Shown one piece after another: positions 26,674 to 36,061 of a stretch of 64,000 bases of DNA. The stretch is from Bacteroidota bacterium (GTDB lineage: Bacteria > Bacteroidota > JABWAT01): the NCBI GenBank assembly GCA_013360915.1, contig JABWAT010000005.1:93759-157758 (forward strand), given 5' to 3'. Position numbers and translations under genes: made by a program. The notes beneath the pieces are model-generated. The model made no database searches, was not told where the DNA came from, and saw only the letters and a program-made list of their open reading frames with translations. How positions within the stretch are numbered: position 1 is the stretch's first letter; every line of letters starts with the position of its first letter.

Positions 26674-28113
26674 TCAGATTTCTTCAATCCGCATCATGTT
26701 TGTGCTGCGCCGTTTGGTAAAAGGAAGACCGGCCGTGATAATAATGCGGTTCCCCTGACGAACCACATTCTGCTCGAGTAGGATTTTGCGCATGTCATCC
26801 ACGGCATCATCCACATTGTCCTTGAAATCATTGATCAGGTAACCCTGAACACCCCAAACCAGACACAGTTTCCTTAGAGAAACTTCGCGGGCTGTCACTG
26901 CGATAATGGGCTTTCTCGGGCGGAATTTCGAGATCATGACCGCCGTAGAACCCGATTGAGTCATACAGACAATGGCCGTTGCGTTCACCATATTGGCCGC
27001 AGTGGTGGCAGCCAGACCGGTTGCCAGCGGAGTTGAGTAAACAATATTCTTGGGTTTGTAATCGCCATCCTGACCGTTACTGAGGGCATAACTTTCGATG
27101 ATCGAAATGATTTTGGCCATGGTCTGGACCGAATCAACCGGGAAGGCCCCAGCTGCCGTTTCTGCCGACAACATAACCGCATCGGTACCATCCAGAATGG
27201 CGTTGGCCACATCACTGGCTTCCGCACGGGTCGGTCGCGGATTGTGAATCATTGACTCGAGCATCTGGGTGGCCGTAATAACCGGAACCCCCTTCTGATT
27301 GCACATTTTGATAATCTTCTTCTGAACCGGAGGCACGTCTTCGGTGTTCAGCTCCACTCCAAGATCACCCCGAGCAACCATAATGGCATCGGCCACATCG
27401 GTAATGGCATCGAGGGAATTCACGGCCGATGGTTTTTCGATTTTAGCAACCACCGGTGTGGAGCAACCTGCTTCCGAAATGATCCGTTTCAGCTGCAGCA
27501 CGTCATCGGCCCGCTGAACAAAGGACAGGGCGATGTAATCCACATCGTGCTTCAGTCCGAAATGAACATCCTGAATGTCTTTTTCTGAAAGAGCCGGCAC
27601 ACTCATCAGAACGTCGGGAAGGTTAATCCCTTTCCGGTCCTTGAGTATCCCGCCGAAAACAACTTCGGTTATGACATCACGCTCGGTCTTTTCGACCACT
27701 TTCAGGCGCAGCAATCCATCATCAAGCAGAATGATGTCGTTAACATTCACATCGTTAACGATGCTTTTATAGGACGTGGAAACCCGTTCATCATTACCCA
27801 CAATGTCATCAACGGTAATGGTAAAACGCTGACCGTTGGTCAAAGAGGTTTTTCCATGCTGGAAGGTACCAACCCTGATTTTCGGACCCTGCAAATCCTG
27901 CAGAATGGCAATCGGCTTATCGATGTCCTTCGACACACGCCTGATCAGGTTGATACGTGCAAGATGATCCTCGTAAGAGCCATGGGAAAAATTTAGTCTG
28001 GCTACATCCATTCCGGCCAGCGCCAGGTCCCGGATGGTTTCGTAGGTGTTTGAGGACGGTCCAAGCGTGCAAACGATCTTGGCACGGCGTGAATTGAGGT
28101 TAATGATACTCAA
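26674..28113 (-). CDS. pyk: Pyruvate kinase
   Basis: A 479-residue enzyme converting phosphoenolpyruvate and ADP to pyruvate and ATP. Visible sites: RRAKIVCTLGPSS and ARLNFSHGS at the N-terminus, LQDLQGPKIRVG, the catalytic KIEKPSAV signature, and IMVARGDLGVEL with the metal-binding acid. The C-terminal allosteric domain is present (IVCMTQSGSTAVMISKFRPRKPI) with no extra PEP-utilising domain. It is monocistronic, with a good promoter at 28148-28179. Its 3' end faces the small coiled-coil gene. Confidence 0.97.
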   Translation of the reverse strand: MSIINLNSRRAKIVCTLGPSSNTYETIRDLALAGMDVARLNFSHGSYEDHLARINLIRRVSKDIDKPIAILQDLQGPKIRVGTFQHGKTSLTNGQRFTITVDDIVGNDERVSTSYKSIVNDVNVNDIILLDDGLLRLKVVEKTERDVITEVVFGGILKDRKGINLPDVLMSVPALSEKDIQDVHFGLKHDVDYIALSFVQRADDVLQLKRIISEAGCSTPVVAKIEKPSAVNSLDAITDVADAIMVARGDLGVELNTEDVPPVQKKIIKMCNQKGVPVITATQMLESMIHNPRPTRAEASDVANAILDGTDAVMLSAETAAGAFPVDSVQTMAKIISIIESYALSNGQDGDYKPKNIVYSTPLATGLAATTAANMVNATAIVCMTQSGSTAVMISKFRPRKPIIAVTAREVSLRKLCLVWGVQGYLINDFKDNVDDAVDDMRKILLEQNVVRQGNRIIITAGLPFTKRRSTNMMRIEEI

Positions 28114-28147
28114 GTCGAATGGTCTCCGGTACGTGGAAAAGTGGCGT

Positions 28148-28179
28148 CAAAGGTAAAAGCCACAACGGTGACTTTCAAG
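28148..28179 (-). promoter_or_regulatory. Promoter of pyk
   Basis: CTTG (28179-28176), 20 bp, TACCTTTG (28155-28148); the -7 box is exact and the pyk ATG is 34 bp downstream. Confidence 0.6.
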
Positions 28180-28216
28180 TGCAAGGCAAAAAGGTAAAGT
28201 AAAGACAAAATTGTAC

Positions 28217-28624
28217 TTAACTTGTTAAGCTAAGATGGTCATCGACCAATTTCCGGAGGTCCGGGGAGGAAATGGGTTTGGCAAGCATCCCCAGTGCACC
28301 ATCACTGATGGCTTTATCCATTCGGCGGCCAATATCACCATCACTGGCAAAACCGGTAATGAAGAAGGTTTTGACGGGTTGATTGTTATTCAGCTTTTTC
28401 ATTTCATAAAAAGCTTCAATGCCATCCATCACCGGCATTTTCACATCCATCAGAACGAAATCAGGTTTGACCAGGCGGGCATTTTCCACCGCTCTGGATC
28501 CATCTTCCGACTTGATTATCTGCAGGGCACCCGACCGGATGGAATCCCGGAAATAAATTTTGAGAATGGTCTCAAAAATATCCCGGATTCCTTCTTCATC
28601 ATCGACGATAAAGATGGTCTTCAT
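28217..28624 (-). CDS. Single-domain response regulator (receiver only)
   Basis: A 135-residue CheY-like receiver with the acidic pair in FIVDDEEGIRD, the phospho-acceptor Asp60 in VLMDVKMPVMDG, the switch Thr in FFITGFASD, and the Lys of MLAKPIS. No output domain is present. Its ATG overlaps the stop of the upstream propeller sensor as ATGA, so the pair is translated together. It is the obvious phosphate partner of that sensor, although the sensor lacks an ATPase domain. Confidence 0.93.
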   Translation of the reverse strand: MKTIFIVDDEEGIRDIFETILKIYFRDSIRSGALQIIKSEDGSRAVENARLVKPDFVLMDVKMPVMDGIEAFYEMKKLNNNQPVKTFFITGFASDGDIGRRMDKAISDGALGMLAKPISSPDLRKLVDDHLSLTS

Positions 28625-31320
28625 GGTTCATTCTCTCCGGTCAAATCGATCATGGTCTGATCTTTGGTGTACTTTTTCGTCTTAAATTTAGCATCATTCA
28701 ATAGTTGTTCCAACTTCGCCATTAATTTTTTCATCCGGCCAATCCCTTCTCCGGCCCGGGCAAGCGGAACTCCGACTTCCCCCGGTCCCTCATCCTTTAC
28801 CATATCGATGATTTCCAGATTGCCGCTCACGATCTGGAGTGGCTGCCTGAGCTCATGCAGAACTCCGATGGTAATCTGCCTCAGCAATTCTACCCGCTCC
28901 CGCTCCTGTTGTTCCCTCCGGAATTCACGGTAGCGACCCAGGGCGTACAAACCAGCCCCCAGACCTGCAAGAACCAACAGACTGAACCACCAGGTGCGGT
29001 AAAAAGGAGGAACCACCCGGATGGCAATGGAAAGGGTGTCCGTCGACAAGCGCCCATCCGAATTGGTTCCCTGAACCAGCAATTGGTAGTCACCGGGGTC
29101 CAGATTGGTATATGTGATATAACGGCGGCTGGTCAGGGCGGACCACTCCTCATCGAACCCCTCCAGCATAAACCGGTAACGGTTCTTATCTGGATTGGTG
29201 TAGTCCAGCGAGGCGAATTCCAGAGAAAAAAGATTCTGACGGAATTTCAATCGGATGGAGGTCAGAAAGGGCGCAGATAGCGCACCGGCCACCGGTTGAT
29301 TCATAATAGAGAAATCGGTGAGAACAAGCGGGGGAGCAAACTGATTGTCAGTCACTTCACCGGGAATGAACCAGTTAAATCCTTCGATCCCGCCCACATA
29401 AAACCGTTCCGAGGCATCACGGAACCAGGATCCGCCGTTGAATTCCTTACTCTGAAGCCCGTCTGACTCATCAAAACTTCTCATGGACCCTGTTTCCGGA
29501 TGGTAACGTACCAACCCGGAATTGGTTGGCATCCAGAGAAATCCGGCCCGGTCGGGCAGAATGCCATAAATATACCCGTTTGGCAACCCATCCTTTTCGG
29601 TGATCCGGGTAAACGACCGGGTCTCCGGATGAAACCGGTTCAATCCGGCCGTGGTCCCCACCCACAGCGTGTTGGTAACATCCCTGCTGAGGCTTCTTAT
29701 GTAGGAATCACTTAAACTGGTGGTATCATCGGGTTCCCGGGTATAAAGATGGGTCACCCCGCTCGATACCTGATAATGATAAAGCCCGCGGAGGGTCCCC
29801 ACCCAGACCCATTGGTTGGTGTCTGGCAGAATGGCACGGATACTGGCCGTCTGCAGCCCTGCAGGAAGGTTTTCCGGACGAACAAACCGATCGGATCCCA
29901 TCCGACGAATCCACAATCCGTTTCCAATGGTTCCTGCCCAGATGTCGCCCGAAGCTGTTCTGTTCAGAACACGGATGTCATCAGCTGGACCTGTCTGGGA
30001 CCCCGATAAACGCAGCACCACTGTATCCACCTGACCGCTGGTTGCGAAACGGATCAGCCCCGATGAACTTCCCGCCCAGACACCCGATGAATCGGCCAGG
30101 AGTGACAGGATAAACCCATTGGGTAAACGGGGTTCACTGATCCTGCTGATGATTTTTTTCAGCTGATGCCGGCCGTCATATACCGAAATACCTCCGCCAT
30201 AAGTTCCTACCCATAAATCGTCGGGTGATACACGGGCAAAGGACATGATGCTGCTGACGGGACCCTCCTTCCCGCCCAGATTGAACTTCACAGGCTTCAG
30301 ATCCGCTTTAAAAAGTCCACCGGTTTCGGTTCCTACCCATAAATTCCCTGACCGGTCCTCTGAAAGTGACAGAATAATCATCTGATCAGTCACCGATCCG
30401 CGCCCGGTAAGCAAACGGATGGGAATCAGCTCGTTCTGTTCCGGAAGATACCGCCAGAGTCCATTTCCGTACGTTCCCACCCAGACCGAACCACGGGTGT
30501 CGGTCAGCATGGCCCAGACAGACAGATCCTTTCCGCCAGCAGGCATTCCTCTGAACCGGATTCGTTCAAATAGTCCTGTTTCGGGGTTGAATCGCTGCAA
30601 TCCAGCCTGATAAGTACCAACCAGAAGCTGGTCACCGGGCAATGGTAACAGGGACTGAATCCGGTCAGAGGCCAGTGAATCAGGATGTCCCGACTGACGG
30701 AATTGCCGAAGCGGAACTCCATTCGCGGAAACATGGATCAGACCACTTCCGAACGTACCAACCCAATAACTGCCGTCACTGGTGTGAATCACCTCCCTCA
30801 CCCGCCGGTAAACCACGCCATTTAACGAGTCCGGCCATTTAGTCACCTCACCCCGGCCAGGATGGATGACGGCCAGTCCGGCATCATCAAATCCGACCAG
30901 AACCTGGTCACCGGTTTCCTTCAGAACCCTCACCTGCCGGCCCGGAAGCACCCGCAATCCTGAACCCTCAGCCGACCATAAACGGGTCCGGCCGGCCTTC
31001 CAGTCCACTTCATCGAGCCCCTGTCCGTGATACCCAACCCACAGACGCCCGCCGTGGTCTTCCAGCAAGGCCTGAATCTGATTATCTGCCAGGTCCACAG
31101 CTCCTGAATGGTGCTTTCGGATGGGCGTAAAACCATAGCCGTTGAACAGATTTAAACCATCCCGGGTGGCCACCCACATCAATCCGTTTGCGGATTGCCT
31201 GATCGCCGTGACAGAGTTCTGACTGAGGCCATCAGACACGGAATAATTGTGAAACACCAATTCCTGTGCAGAAAGCAACAGAGGAAAGAAAAGCAGAAAA
31301 AAATGGGGGACTGATTTCAT
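28621..31320 (-). CDS. Propeller/Y_Y_Y sensor with a lone HisKA-like helix, no HATPase domain
   Basis: An 899-residue membrane sensor. A signal peptide ends near LLSAQE. Two-component-regulator propeller repeats run from about 20 to 690 (SANGLMWVATRDGLNLFNGY; GSVWVGTYGNGLWRY), followed by a Y_Y_Y domain (about 700-770), a TM helix (about 778-796) and a short cytoplasmic tail. The tail holds an H-box-like LHELRQPLQIVSGNLEII with His822, then stops about 77 residues later. The ATP-binding domain that should follow is absent: the receiver gene starts at the stop codon. It could be a phosphatase, a His-phosphotransfer scaffold, or rely on another kinase. The ATG lies only 4 bp after a TATTTTTG box. 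Confidence 0.88.
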   Translation of the reverse strand: MKSVPHFFLLFFPLLLSAQELVFHNYSVSDGLSQNSVTAIRQSANGLMWVATRDGLNLFNGYGFTPIRKHHSGAVDLADNQIQALLEDHGGRLWVGYHGQGLDEVDWKAGRTRLWSAEGSGLRVLPGRQVRVLKETGDQVLVGFDDAGLAVIHPGRGEVTKWPDSLNGVVYRRVREVIHTSDGSYWVGTFGSGLIHVSANGVPLRQFRQSGHPDSLASDRIQSLLPLPGDQLLVGTYQAGLQRFNPETGLFERIRFRGMPAGGKDLSVWAMLTDTRGSVWVGTYGNGLWRYLPEQNELIPIRLLTGRGSVTDQMIILSLSEDRSGNLWVGTETGGLFKADLKPVKFNLGGKEGPVSSIMSFARVSPDDLWVGTYGGGISVYDGRHQLKKIISRISEPRLPNGFILSLLADSSGVWAGSSSGLIRFATSGQVDTVVLRLSGSQTGPADDIRVLNRTASGDIWAGTIGNGLWIRRMGSDRFVRPENLPAGLQTASIRAILPDTNQWVWVGTLRGLYHYQVSSGVTHLYTREPDDTTSLSDSYIRSLSRDVTNTLWVGTTAGLNRFHPETRSFTRITEKDGLPNGYIYGILPDRAGFLWMPTNSGLVRYHPETGSMRSFDESDGLQSKEFNGGSWFRDASERFYVGGIEGFNWFIPGEVTDNQFAPPLVLTDFSIMNQPVAGALSAPFLTSIRLKFRQNLFSLEFASLDYTNPDKNRYRFMLEGFDEEWSALTSRRYITYTNLDPGDYQLLVQGTNSDGRLSTDTLSIAIRVVPPFYRTWWFSLLVLAGLGAGLYALGRYREFRREQQERERVELLRQITIGVLHELRQPLQIVSGNLEIIDMVKDEGPGEVGVPLARAGEGIGRMKKLMAKLEQLLNDAKFKTKKYTKDQTMIDLTGENEP

Positions 31321-31324
31321 TTTT

Positions 31325-31332
31325 CAAAAATA
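31325..31332 (-). promoter_or_regulatory. Putative -7 element of the sensor/receiver operon
   Basis: TATTTTTG is an exact TAnnTTTG match on the minus strand, 4 bp before the ATG at 31320. No TTTG was found at about 20 bp upstream, so support is partial. Confidence 0.35.
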
Positions 31333-31487
31333 CTCGATTTCAAAATGGGTTCTTGCATACCCGCCCGATATTAATAACCGATTAAGAAAACCGGTTCCAC
31401 TTTCCCGAAATTCAAATACACCCTGCCCAGCCTGCAAACAGAGGAGATTTTAATCCTTATATTTACGAAAACTTTTTGGAGGTCGTA

Positions 31488-32768
31488 ATGGACAGAATTA
31501 CTGCGGTGATCCTTGGTGGTGGAGCCGGAAAACGTTTGTTTCCACTGACCAGCAGCCGGGCCAAACCGGCCGTTCCGATCGGAGGAAAATTCCGGCTGAT
31601 CGACATCCCGGTTTCAAACTGCATCCACAGTAATATCCGCCAGATCTTTGTTCTGACCCAGTACAATTCTGAGTCCCTCAACCGGCACCTGACCCAGACC
31701 TACCATTTCGGGAACTTTTCGAACGAATTTGTTCAGATTCTGGCAGCCCAGCAAACCATGAAATCAACCAACTGGTATCAGGGAACGGCCGATGCAGTCC
31801 GGCAGAACCTCAATTATATCTCAAACATTGAGAATCCCTATACCCTGATCCTTGCGGGCGATCAGCTGTACCATATGAATTTCAGGAAGGTCCTCGATCA
31901 CCACCTTAAAATGAAATCTGACCTGACCATTTGTGTCCTTCCGGTCAGCCGTGATCAGGCTCGTGGTTTCGGAATTCTTCAAACCAGCAAATCGGGCCGG
32001 ATCACACGTTTTTACGAAAAACCCACCGATGAAGCACTTCTCGACAAACTGCGGTTATCAAACGAGGATATCCGTCAGGTTGGCATTGAACCCCATGGCC
32101 GGAATTACATGGCCAGCATGGGGATTTATCTGTTCAACACCGATACCATGAATGAACTGCTTAAAGGAACCAGTCACGAGGATTTTGGCAAGGAAGTGAT
32201 TCCGGAAGCCATCAAGCACAAACGCGTTCACGCCTACTTTTTTGATGGGTATTGGGAAGACATCGGAACCATCAAAAGCTTCCATCAGGCAAACATTGCC
32301 CTGACGGATGACGTCCCGCTCTTCGACTTTTATGACGAAGAACACATGATGTACACTCACCCTCGCTACCTCCCCGGATCCAAAATCAAGGATGCCGAAA
32401 TACACAATGCGGTCATCTCGGAAGGATCGATTGTCGAAAATGCAAAAATCATCCGGTCCATTGTCGGTGTACGTTCGGTTCTGAGAGCCGGATCCGAATT
32501 GGTGAACACCTACATGATGGGGGCCGATTATTACGATACATCCGAGTTCAAAAACCGTAAATATGATCCCGAGGATCCAATGATGGGCGTTGGCGAGCGT
32601 TCAATCATTCTGAATGCCATCATTGATAAAAATGCCCGCATCGGACGCGATGTGAAACTGATCAATCATGCCGGGCATTATAACTATCAGGACGACTTTG
32701 TGAATATCGTGGATGGAATCATTGTCGTCGCAAAAAACAAACGGATTCCAGACGGATACGAAATCTGA
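31488..32768 (+). CDS. glgC: Glucose-1-phosphate adenylyltransferase
   Basis: A 426-residue ADP-glucose pyrophosphorylase, the committed step of glycogen synthesis (ATP plus glucose-1-phosphate to ADP-glucose). The nucleotidyltransferase N-terminus is AVILGGGAGKRLFPLTSSRAKPAVPIG-like, with the further motifs NWYQGTADAVRQN, ILAGDQLYHM, GFGILQTSKSGRITRFYEKP and FDGYWEDIGTIKSF. A left-handed beta-helix with hexapeptide turns forms the C-terminus. ATG 31488 is chosen because GGAGG at 31478-31482 lies 5 bp upstream. No other glycogen gene is adjacent; photolyase follows after 52 bp. Confidence 0.96.
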   Translation: MDRITAVILGGGAGKRLFPLTSSRAKPAVPIGGKFRLIDIPVSNCIHSNIRQIFVLTQYNSESLNRHLTQTYHFGNFSNEFVQILAAQQTMKSTNWYQGTADAVRQNLNYISNIENPYTLILAGDQLYHMNFRKVLDHHLKMKSDLTICVLPVSRDQARGFGILQTSKSGRITRFYEKPTDEALLDKLRLSNEDIRQVGIEPHGRNYMASMGIYLFNTDTMNELLKGTSHEDFGKEVIPEAIKHKRVHAYFFDGYWEDIGTIKSFHQANIALTDDVPLFDFYDEEHMMYTHPRYLPGSKIKDAEIHNAVISEGSIVENAKIIRSIVGVRSVLRAGSELVNTYMMGADYYDTSEFKNRKYDPEDPMMGVGERSIILNAIIDKNARIGRDVKLINHAGHYNYQDDFVNIVDGIIVVAKNKRIPDGYEI

Positions 32769-32820
32769 TCCGGAATCCGGCAGGCCGGTTTTTCTGTTCT
32801 GAATACAAAACAGGAAAATC

Positions 32821-34236
32821 ATGACTGCCCTTTTCTGGTTCCGGCGCGATCTTCGGCTCGATGACAATCATGGACTGTACCGTGCACTGACCCGTTTTGA
32901 ACGGGTGGTGCCGGTCTTTATTTACGACTCACAGATCCTTGGTAAACTAGACAACTGTTCCGATTCCCGGCTGAAACTGATTGATGAGGCATTGGATGAT
33001 CTTGATCAGAAACTGGCAGGCAACGGAACATCCATCCTCAGGCTATACGGTGACCCCGCTCTCCTGATCCCACAGGCAGCCCTTCAACTCGGGGCGTTGA
33101 CCGTTATTACCAATGCCGATTACGAACCATACGCCCGTGAACGCGACCAGCGAATCCATGACCAACTCGGAAAACTGAATATTCCATTTGAGCGGTACAA
33201 AGACCACGTCATTTTTCATGAATCGGAAATCACGAAGGCTGATGGACTTCCCTATGTGGTCTATACTCCTTACAGCCGTGCCTGGAAAACCCGGCTGACC
33301 CCGGCTGACTACCAACTGTTTCCATCACAGTCCTTCATTGGACGGCTGAGCCGGGCGACCAATACAGAACAGCTCCCGGTGGTGCCCAACTCCCTGTCGT
33401 GCGGGATGGAACCGGCAACCGCTGTTATTCAGGGAACCACCGAGGCCGCACAGCGCATGCTGGACCGTTTCCGCACCCGACTCTCTTCCTATGGCAGCAA
33501 CCGGGACTTTCCGGCAAAAAACGGAGTTTCATTCCTGTCTCCCTATTTGCGCTTTGGGCAAGTTTCCATCCGTGAATGCGTTCGGATGGCTCTCTCATCG
33601 AAATCGGATGGCGCGCAGAAATGGCTGAATGAACTGATCTGGCGTGACTTTTACTCACAGATTCTCTGGCACTTCCCACAGTCTGCCACACAGTCCTTCA
33701 ACCCGGCCTACAGAAACCTGAACTTCCCATCTGACGAAACCCTCTTTTCTGCCTGGTGTGATGGACGAACGGGGTTCCCGCTGGTAGATGCCGCCATGCG
33801 TCAGCTGAATCAGACCGGATGGATGCATAACCGGCTCAGAATGGTGACCGCCTCTTTTCTGGTTAAGGATCTTCTGGTCGACTGGCGATGGGGGGAGACA
33901 TACTTTGCCTCGAAACTGCTCGATTTCGATCTGGCCAGCAACAATGGCGGGTGGCAATGGGCCGCCTCAACCGGCTGTGATGCCCAACCCTGGTTCAGAA
34001 TCTTCAATCCCGTCACCCAATCGGAGAAATTTGATCCCGATGGAAGTTTCATCAGGAAATATGTTCCTGAACTGGCTGCTGTTCCCCCTAAATGGATTCA
34101 CCAACCCTGGACCCTGACCCCGGTGGATCAACATACTTTCAATTGCAGGATCGGGTCCGACTATCCAGCCCCGATCGTTGACCATTCCGAGCAAAGACAA
34201 AAAGCACTGACGTTGTTCCAGTCAGCCAGACAATAA
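32821..34236 (+). CDS. phrB: Deoxyribodipyrimidine photolyase (class I CPD type)
   Basis: A 471-residue flavoprotein that repairs UV-induced cyclobutane pyrimidine dimers using blue light. The N-terminal antenna domain begins LFWFRRDLRLDDNHGL. The FAD-binding domain shows WLNELIWRDFYSQIL, TGFPLVDAAMRQLNQTGWMHNRLRM and LLVDWRWGETYFASKLLDFDLASNNGGWQW. The Asn of DLASNNGGWQW and the Trp residues of the electron-transfer chain are in place, so it should be active. A weak hairpin near 32770-32810 separates it from glgC. It ends at a bidirectional terminator. Confidence 0.95.
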   Translation: MTALFWFRRDLRLDDNHGLYRALTRFERVVPVFIYDSQILGKLDNCSDSRLKLIDEALDDLDQKLAGNGTSILRLYGDPALLIPQAALQLGALTVITNADYEPYARERDQRIHDQLGKLNIPFERYKDHVIFHESEITKADGLPYVVYTPYSRAWKTRLTPADYQLFPSQSFIGRLSRATNTEQLPVVPNSLSCGMEPATAVIQGTTEAAQRMLDRFRTRLSSYGSNRDFPAKNGVSFLSPYLRFGQVSIRECVRMALSSKSDGAQKWLNELIWRDFYSQILWHFPQSATQSFNPAYRNLNFPSDETLFSAWCDGRTGFPLVDAAMRQLNQTGWMHNRLRMVTASFLVKDLLVDWRWGETYFASKLLDFDLASNNGGWQWAASTGCDAQPWFRIFNPVTQSEKFDPDGSFIRKYVPELAAVPPKWIHQPWTLTPVDQHTFNCRIGSDYPAPIVDHSEQRQKALTLFQSARQ

Positions 34237-34245
34237 TCTGACAGT

Positions 34246-34284
34246 AAAAAAAAGGGGCTGTCCCGTCTGGAACAGCCCCTTTTT
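34246..34284. terminator. Bidirectional intrinsic terminator
   Basis: Stem GGGGCTGT (34254-34261) / ACAGCCCC (34272-34279), flanked by an A-run on the left and TTTTT on the right. It serves photolyase (+) and the lipoprotein gene (-). Confidence 0.85.
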
Positions 34285-34301
34285 GAAAAATCCGTTCCGG
34301 A

Positions 34302-35177
34302 TTATTTCTGAACTTTTACGCTGATGGTAATATCACCAGTTGATCCGGTGGTCAGGTTGGTTACTAGAGCAACCCCATATTTACCTGAAGCAGTTTTGAA
34401 GGCAACCACTGTATCTTTCAGCAAGCTATTGACTTTGGTCACTTCAGATCCGGTTCCATTATCCCATGAAGCCTTGATTTTTGATGCAACATCGACATCA
34501 TTAAAATTCTGTACCGACATACTTGTGGTTTTGAATTTTGTGGCATTTTTAACGGTCCATGTGGCAAGACCATTCGTACCATCATAAACGGTTGCAGCAT
34601 CTGTATCATTCGGAGCAGCAAGAGTTGCAAAATTAGAGGCACCATAGAAATAAACCAGATCAACTTTATCAGAGTTGGTTTTGGCATCCACAATGGTATA
34701 AACGGTTCCTGTTGTGGTTGCAAGGAAGGAACCAGTACTTGAGCTTTGAGCACCCAGTAATTTTGCAGAATAGCTGTCCAGGCCAGACGCAAGGGTTGCG
34801 GTGTAAGCACGTGCAACCGCTTCGTCATCACCATCGGTTACGGTGATGGTGAAGATGACTTGCTTACCGGCAGCTTCTGTAAAGGTATAGGAGAAATCAA
34901 CCGACTTGGTGGTACCACTCAGTTCTTCTGATTTCAAAGTTGATACATTTCCATCCACACTTCTGGTGATTGAATAACTTTTCAGTTCATCATCATCGGT
35001 GAGTTTGAAGGTGAAATTGATGGTTGAACCAGGCTCATGGGTCCCGGAGGTAACACCCAAGGTTCCGTTTACAGCAAGGTTATCAATACCAGGCTGTTCA
35101 TTTTCGCCTTCGTCGCATCCGGTCATCAGAGATCCGGCCAGAACAGTGGCGGTAAAAAGGTAAAATAATTTTCTCAT
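34302..35177 (-). CDS. Secreted lipoprotein, Ser/Thr/Asp-rich
   Basis: A 291-residue protein starting MRKLFYLFTATVLAGSLM with lipobox TGC. An acidic linker (DEGENEQPGIDNL) is followed by an Ig/PKD-like domain (about 40-135: GSTINFTFKLTDDDELKSYSI and FTITVTDGDDEAVARAYTA) and a second beta-rich domain (about 140-291). It resembles small Bacteroidota surface lipoproteins with a PKD-like N-terminal module. Function is unknown. ATG 35177 is chosen: AGGAG precedes it, and upstream residues would place a non-signal tail before the hydrophobic core. It has its own promoter (35216-35247) and a bidirectional terminator. Confidence 0.85.
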   Translation of the reverse strand: MRKLFYLFTATVLAGSLMTGCDEGENEQPGIDNLAVNGTLGVTSGTHEPGSTINFTFKLTDDDELKSYSITRSVDGNVSTLKSEELSGTTKSVDFSYTFTEAAGKQVIFTITVTDGDDEAVARAYTATLASGLDSYSAKLLGAQSSSTGSFLATTTGTVYTIVDAKTNSDKVDLVYFYGASNFATLAAPNDTDAATVYDGTNGLATWTVKNATKFKTTSMSVQNFNDVDVASKIKASWDNGTGSEVTKVNSLLKDTVVAFKTASGKYGVALVTNLTTGSTGDITISVKVQK

Positions 35178-35215
35178 TTCAGTTTCTCCTGTTTGTTGGT
35201 TTTGGATTGGTTTGG

Positions 35216-35247
35216 GTAAAGTAAAGACGTTTTTGTCAAGATTCAAG
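35216..35247 (-). promoter_or_regulatory. Promoter of the lipoprotein gene
   Basis: CTTG (35247-35244), 20 bp, TACTTTAC (35223-35216), then AGGAG before ATG 35177. The -33 box lies within 5 bp of the upstream ATPase stop. Confidence 0.5.
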
Positions 35248-35251
35248 AGGT

Positions 35252-36061
35252 TCAGCGTGGTTTGGTTGAATCCGGCTGACCTGCTTTCACTGCCAGATCT
35301 TCCATTTCATGGACAATTTCGTCGTCATCAACCGAAGACCGGTTCACAAAATTCCGGACCACGTGATTATCCGACTGAAACAGACGGTCAGGGGCATCAT
35401 CAAAGAAAATATGGCCTTCATGAAGCATGATGACCCGGTCAGCCACCTTTTTCACACTGTCCATGTCGTGGGTGACCACCACCGAGGTGACCTGCAGGCG
35501 TTCAGCCAGCGAATTCACCAGGTTGTCAATGGCATCCGACATGATGGGATCGAGACCGGTGGTGGGTTCATCATAAAAAATCACTTCCGGTTCGGTAATA
35601 ATGGCCCGTGCCAGCCCGACCCGTTTTCTCATTCCGCCCGACAGTTCTGAAGGTTTCAGCCTCTGAATTCCCGGAAGTCCGACCAGTTCAAGTTTTTCTT
35701 CCACTTTGCGGGCAATTTCCCGCTGGGTAAATGAAAAATTTTCGATCAGCGGAAGTGACACATTCTCGCCTACCGTCATGGAATCGAACAGAGCTGCTCC
35801 CTGAAATAAAAATCCGATTTTGAGACGAATGGCAGCCAGCCCGGTTTCTCCCAGACCCGAAAGATCCTGTTTATACACTTCCACCGTTCCCGAGTCGGGT
35901 TGCATCAGACCCACCATGTGTTTCAGCAACACCGATTTGCCACAGCCAGAGCGCCCGATCACCACCAGCTTTTCACCTTTATGGACATCCAGACTGATCC
36001 CTTTCAGGACCTGCTTTCCCCCCAGATTTTTCTTGATATTGGTGATTCTTATAATGGGCAT
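35252..36061 (-). CDS. MlaF-like ABC transporter ATP-binding protein
   Basis: A 269-residue ATPase of the Mla/MCE phospholipid-trafficking type. Walker A is GRSGCGKSV, the Q-loop is FLFQGAALFDSMTVGENV, the signature is LSGGMRKRVGLARAI, Walker B is VIFYDEPTTGLDP, and the H-loop is VVVTHDMDS. The F-Q-G-A-A-L-F-D run and GLDPIMS are typical of MlaF. The permease MlaE and an MCE-domain protein, usually neighbours, are not adjacent, so this subunit is orphaned. ATG 36061 is used; the run-in from 36100 crosses a terminator hairpin. No ribosome binding site is visible because the U-tract of that terminator abuts the ATG. Confidence 0.9.
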   Translation of the reverse strand: MPIIRITNIKKNLGGKQVLKGISLDVHKGEKLVVIGRSGCGKSVLLKHMVGLMQPDSGTVEVYKQDLSGLGETGLAAIRLKIGFLFQGAALFDSMTVGENVSLPLIENFSFTQREIARKVEEKLELVGLPGIQRLKPSELSGGMRKRVGLARAIITEPEVIFYDEPTTGLDPIMSDAIDNLVNSLAERLQVTSVVVTHDMDSVKKVADRVIMLHEGHIFFDDAPDRLFQSDNHVVRNFVNRSSVDDDEIVHEMEDLAVKAGQPDSTKPR

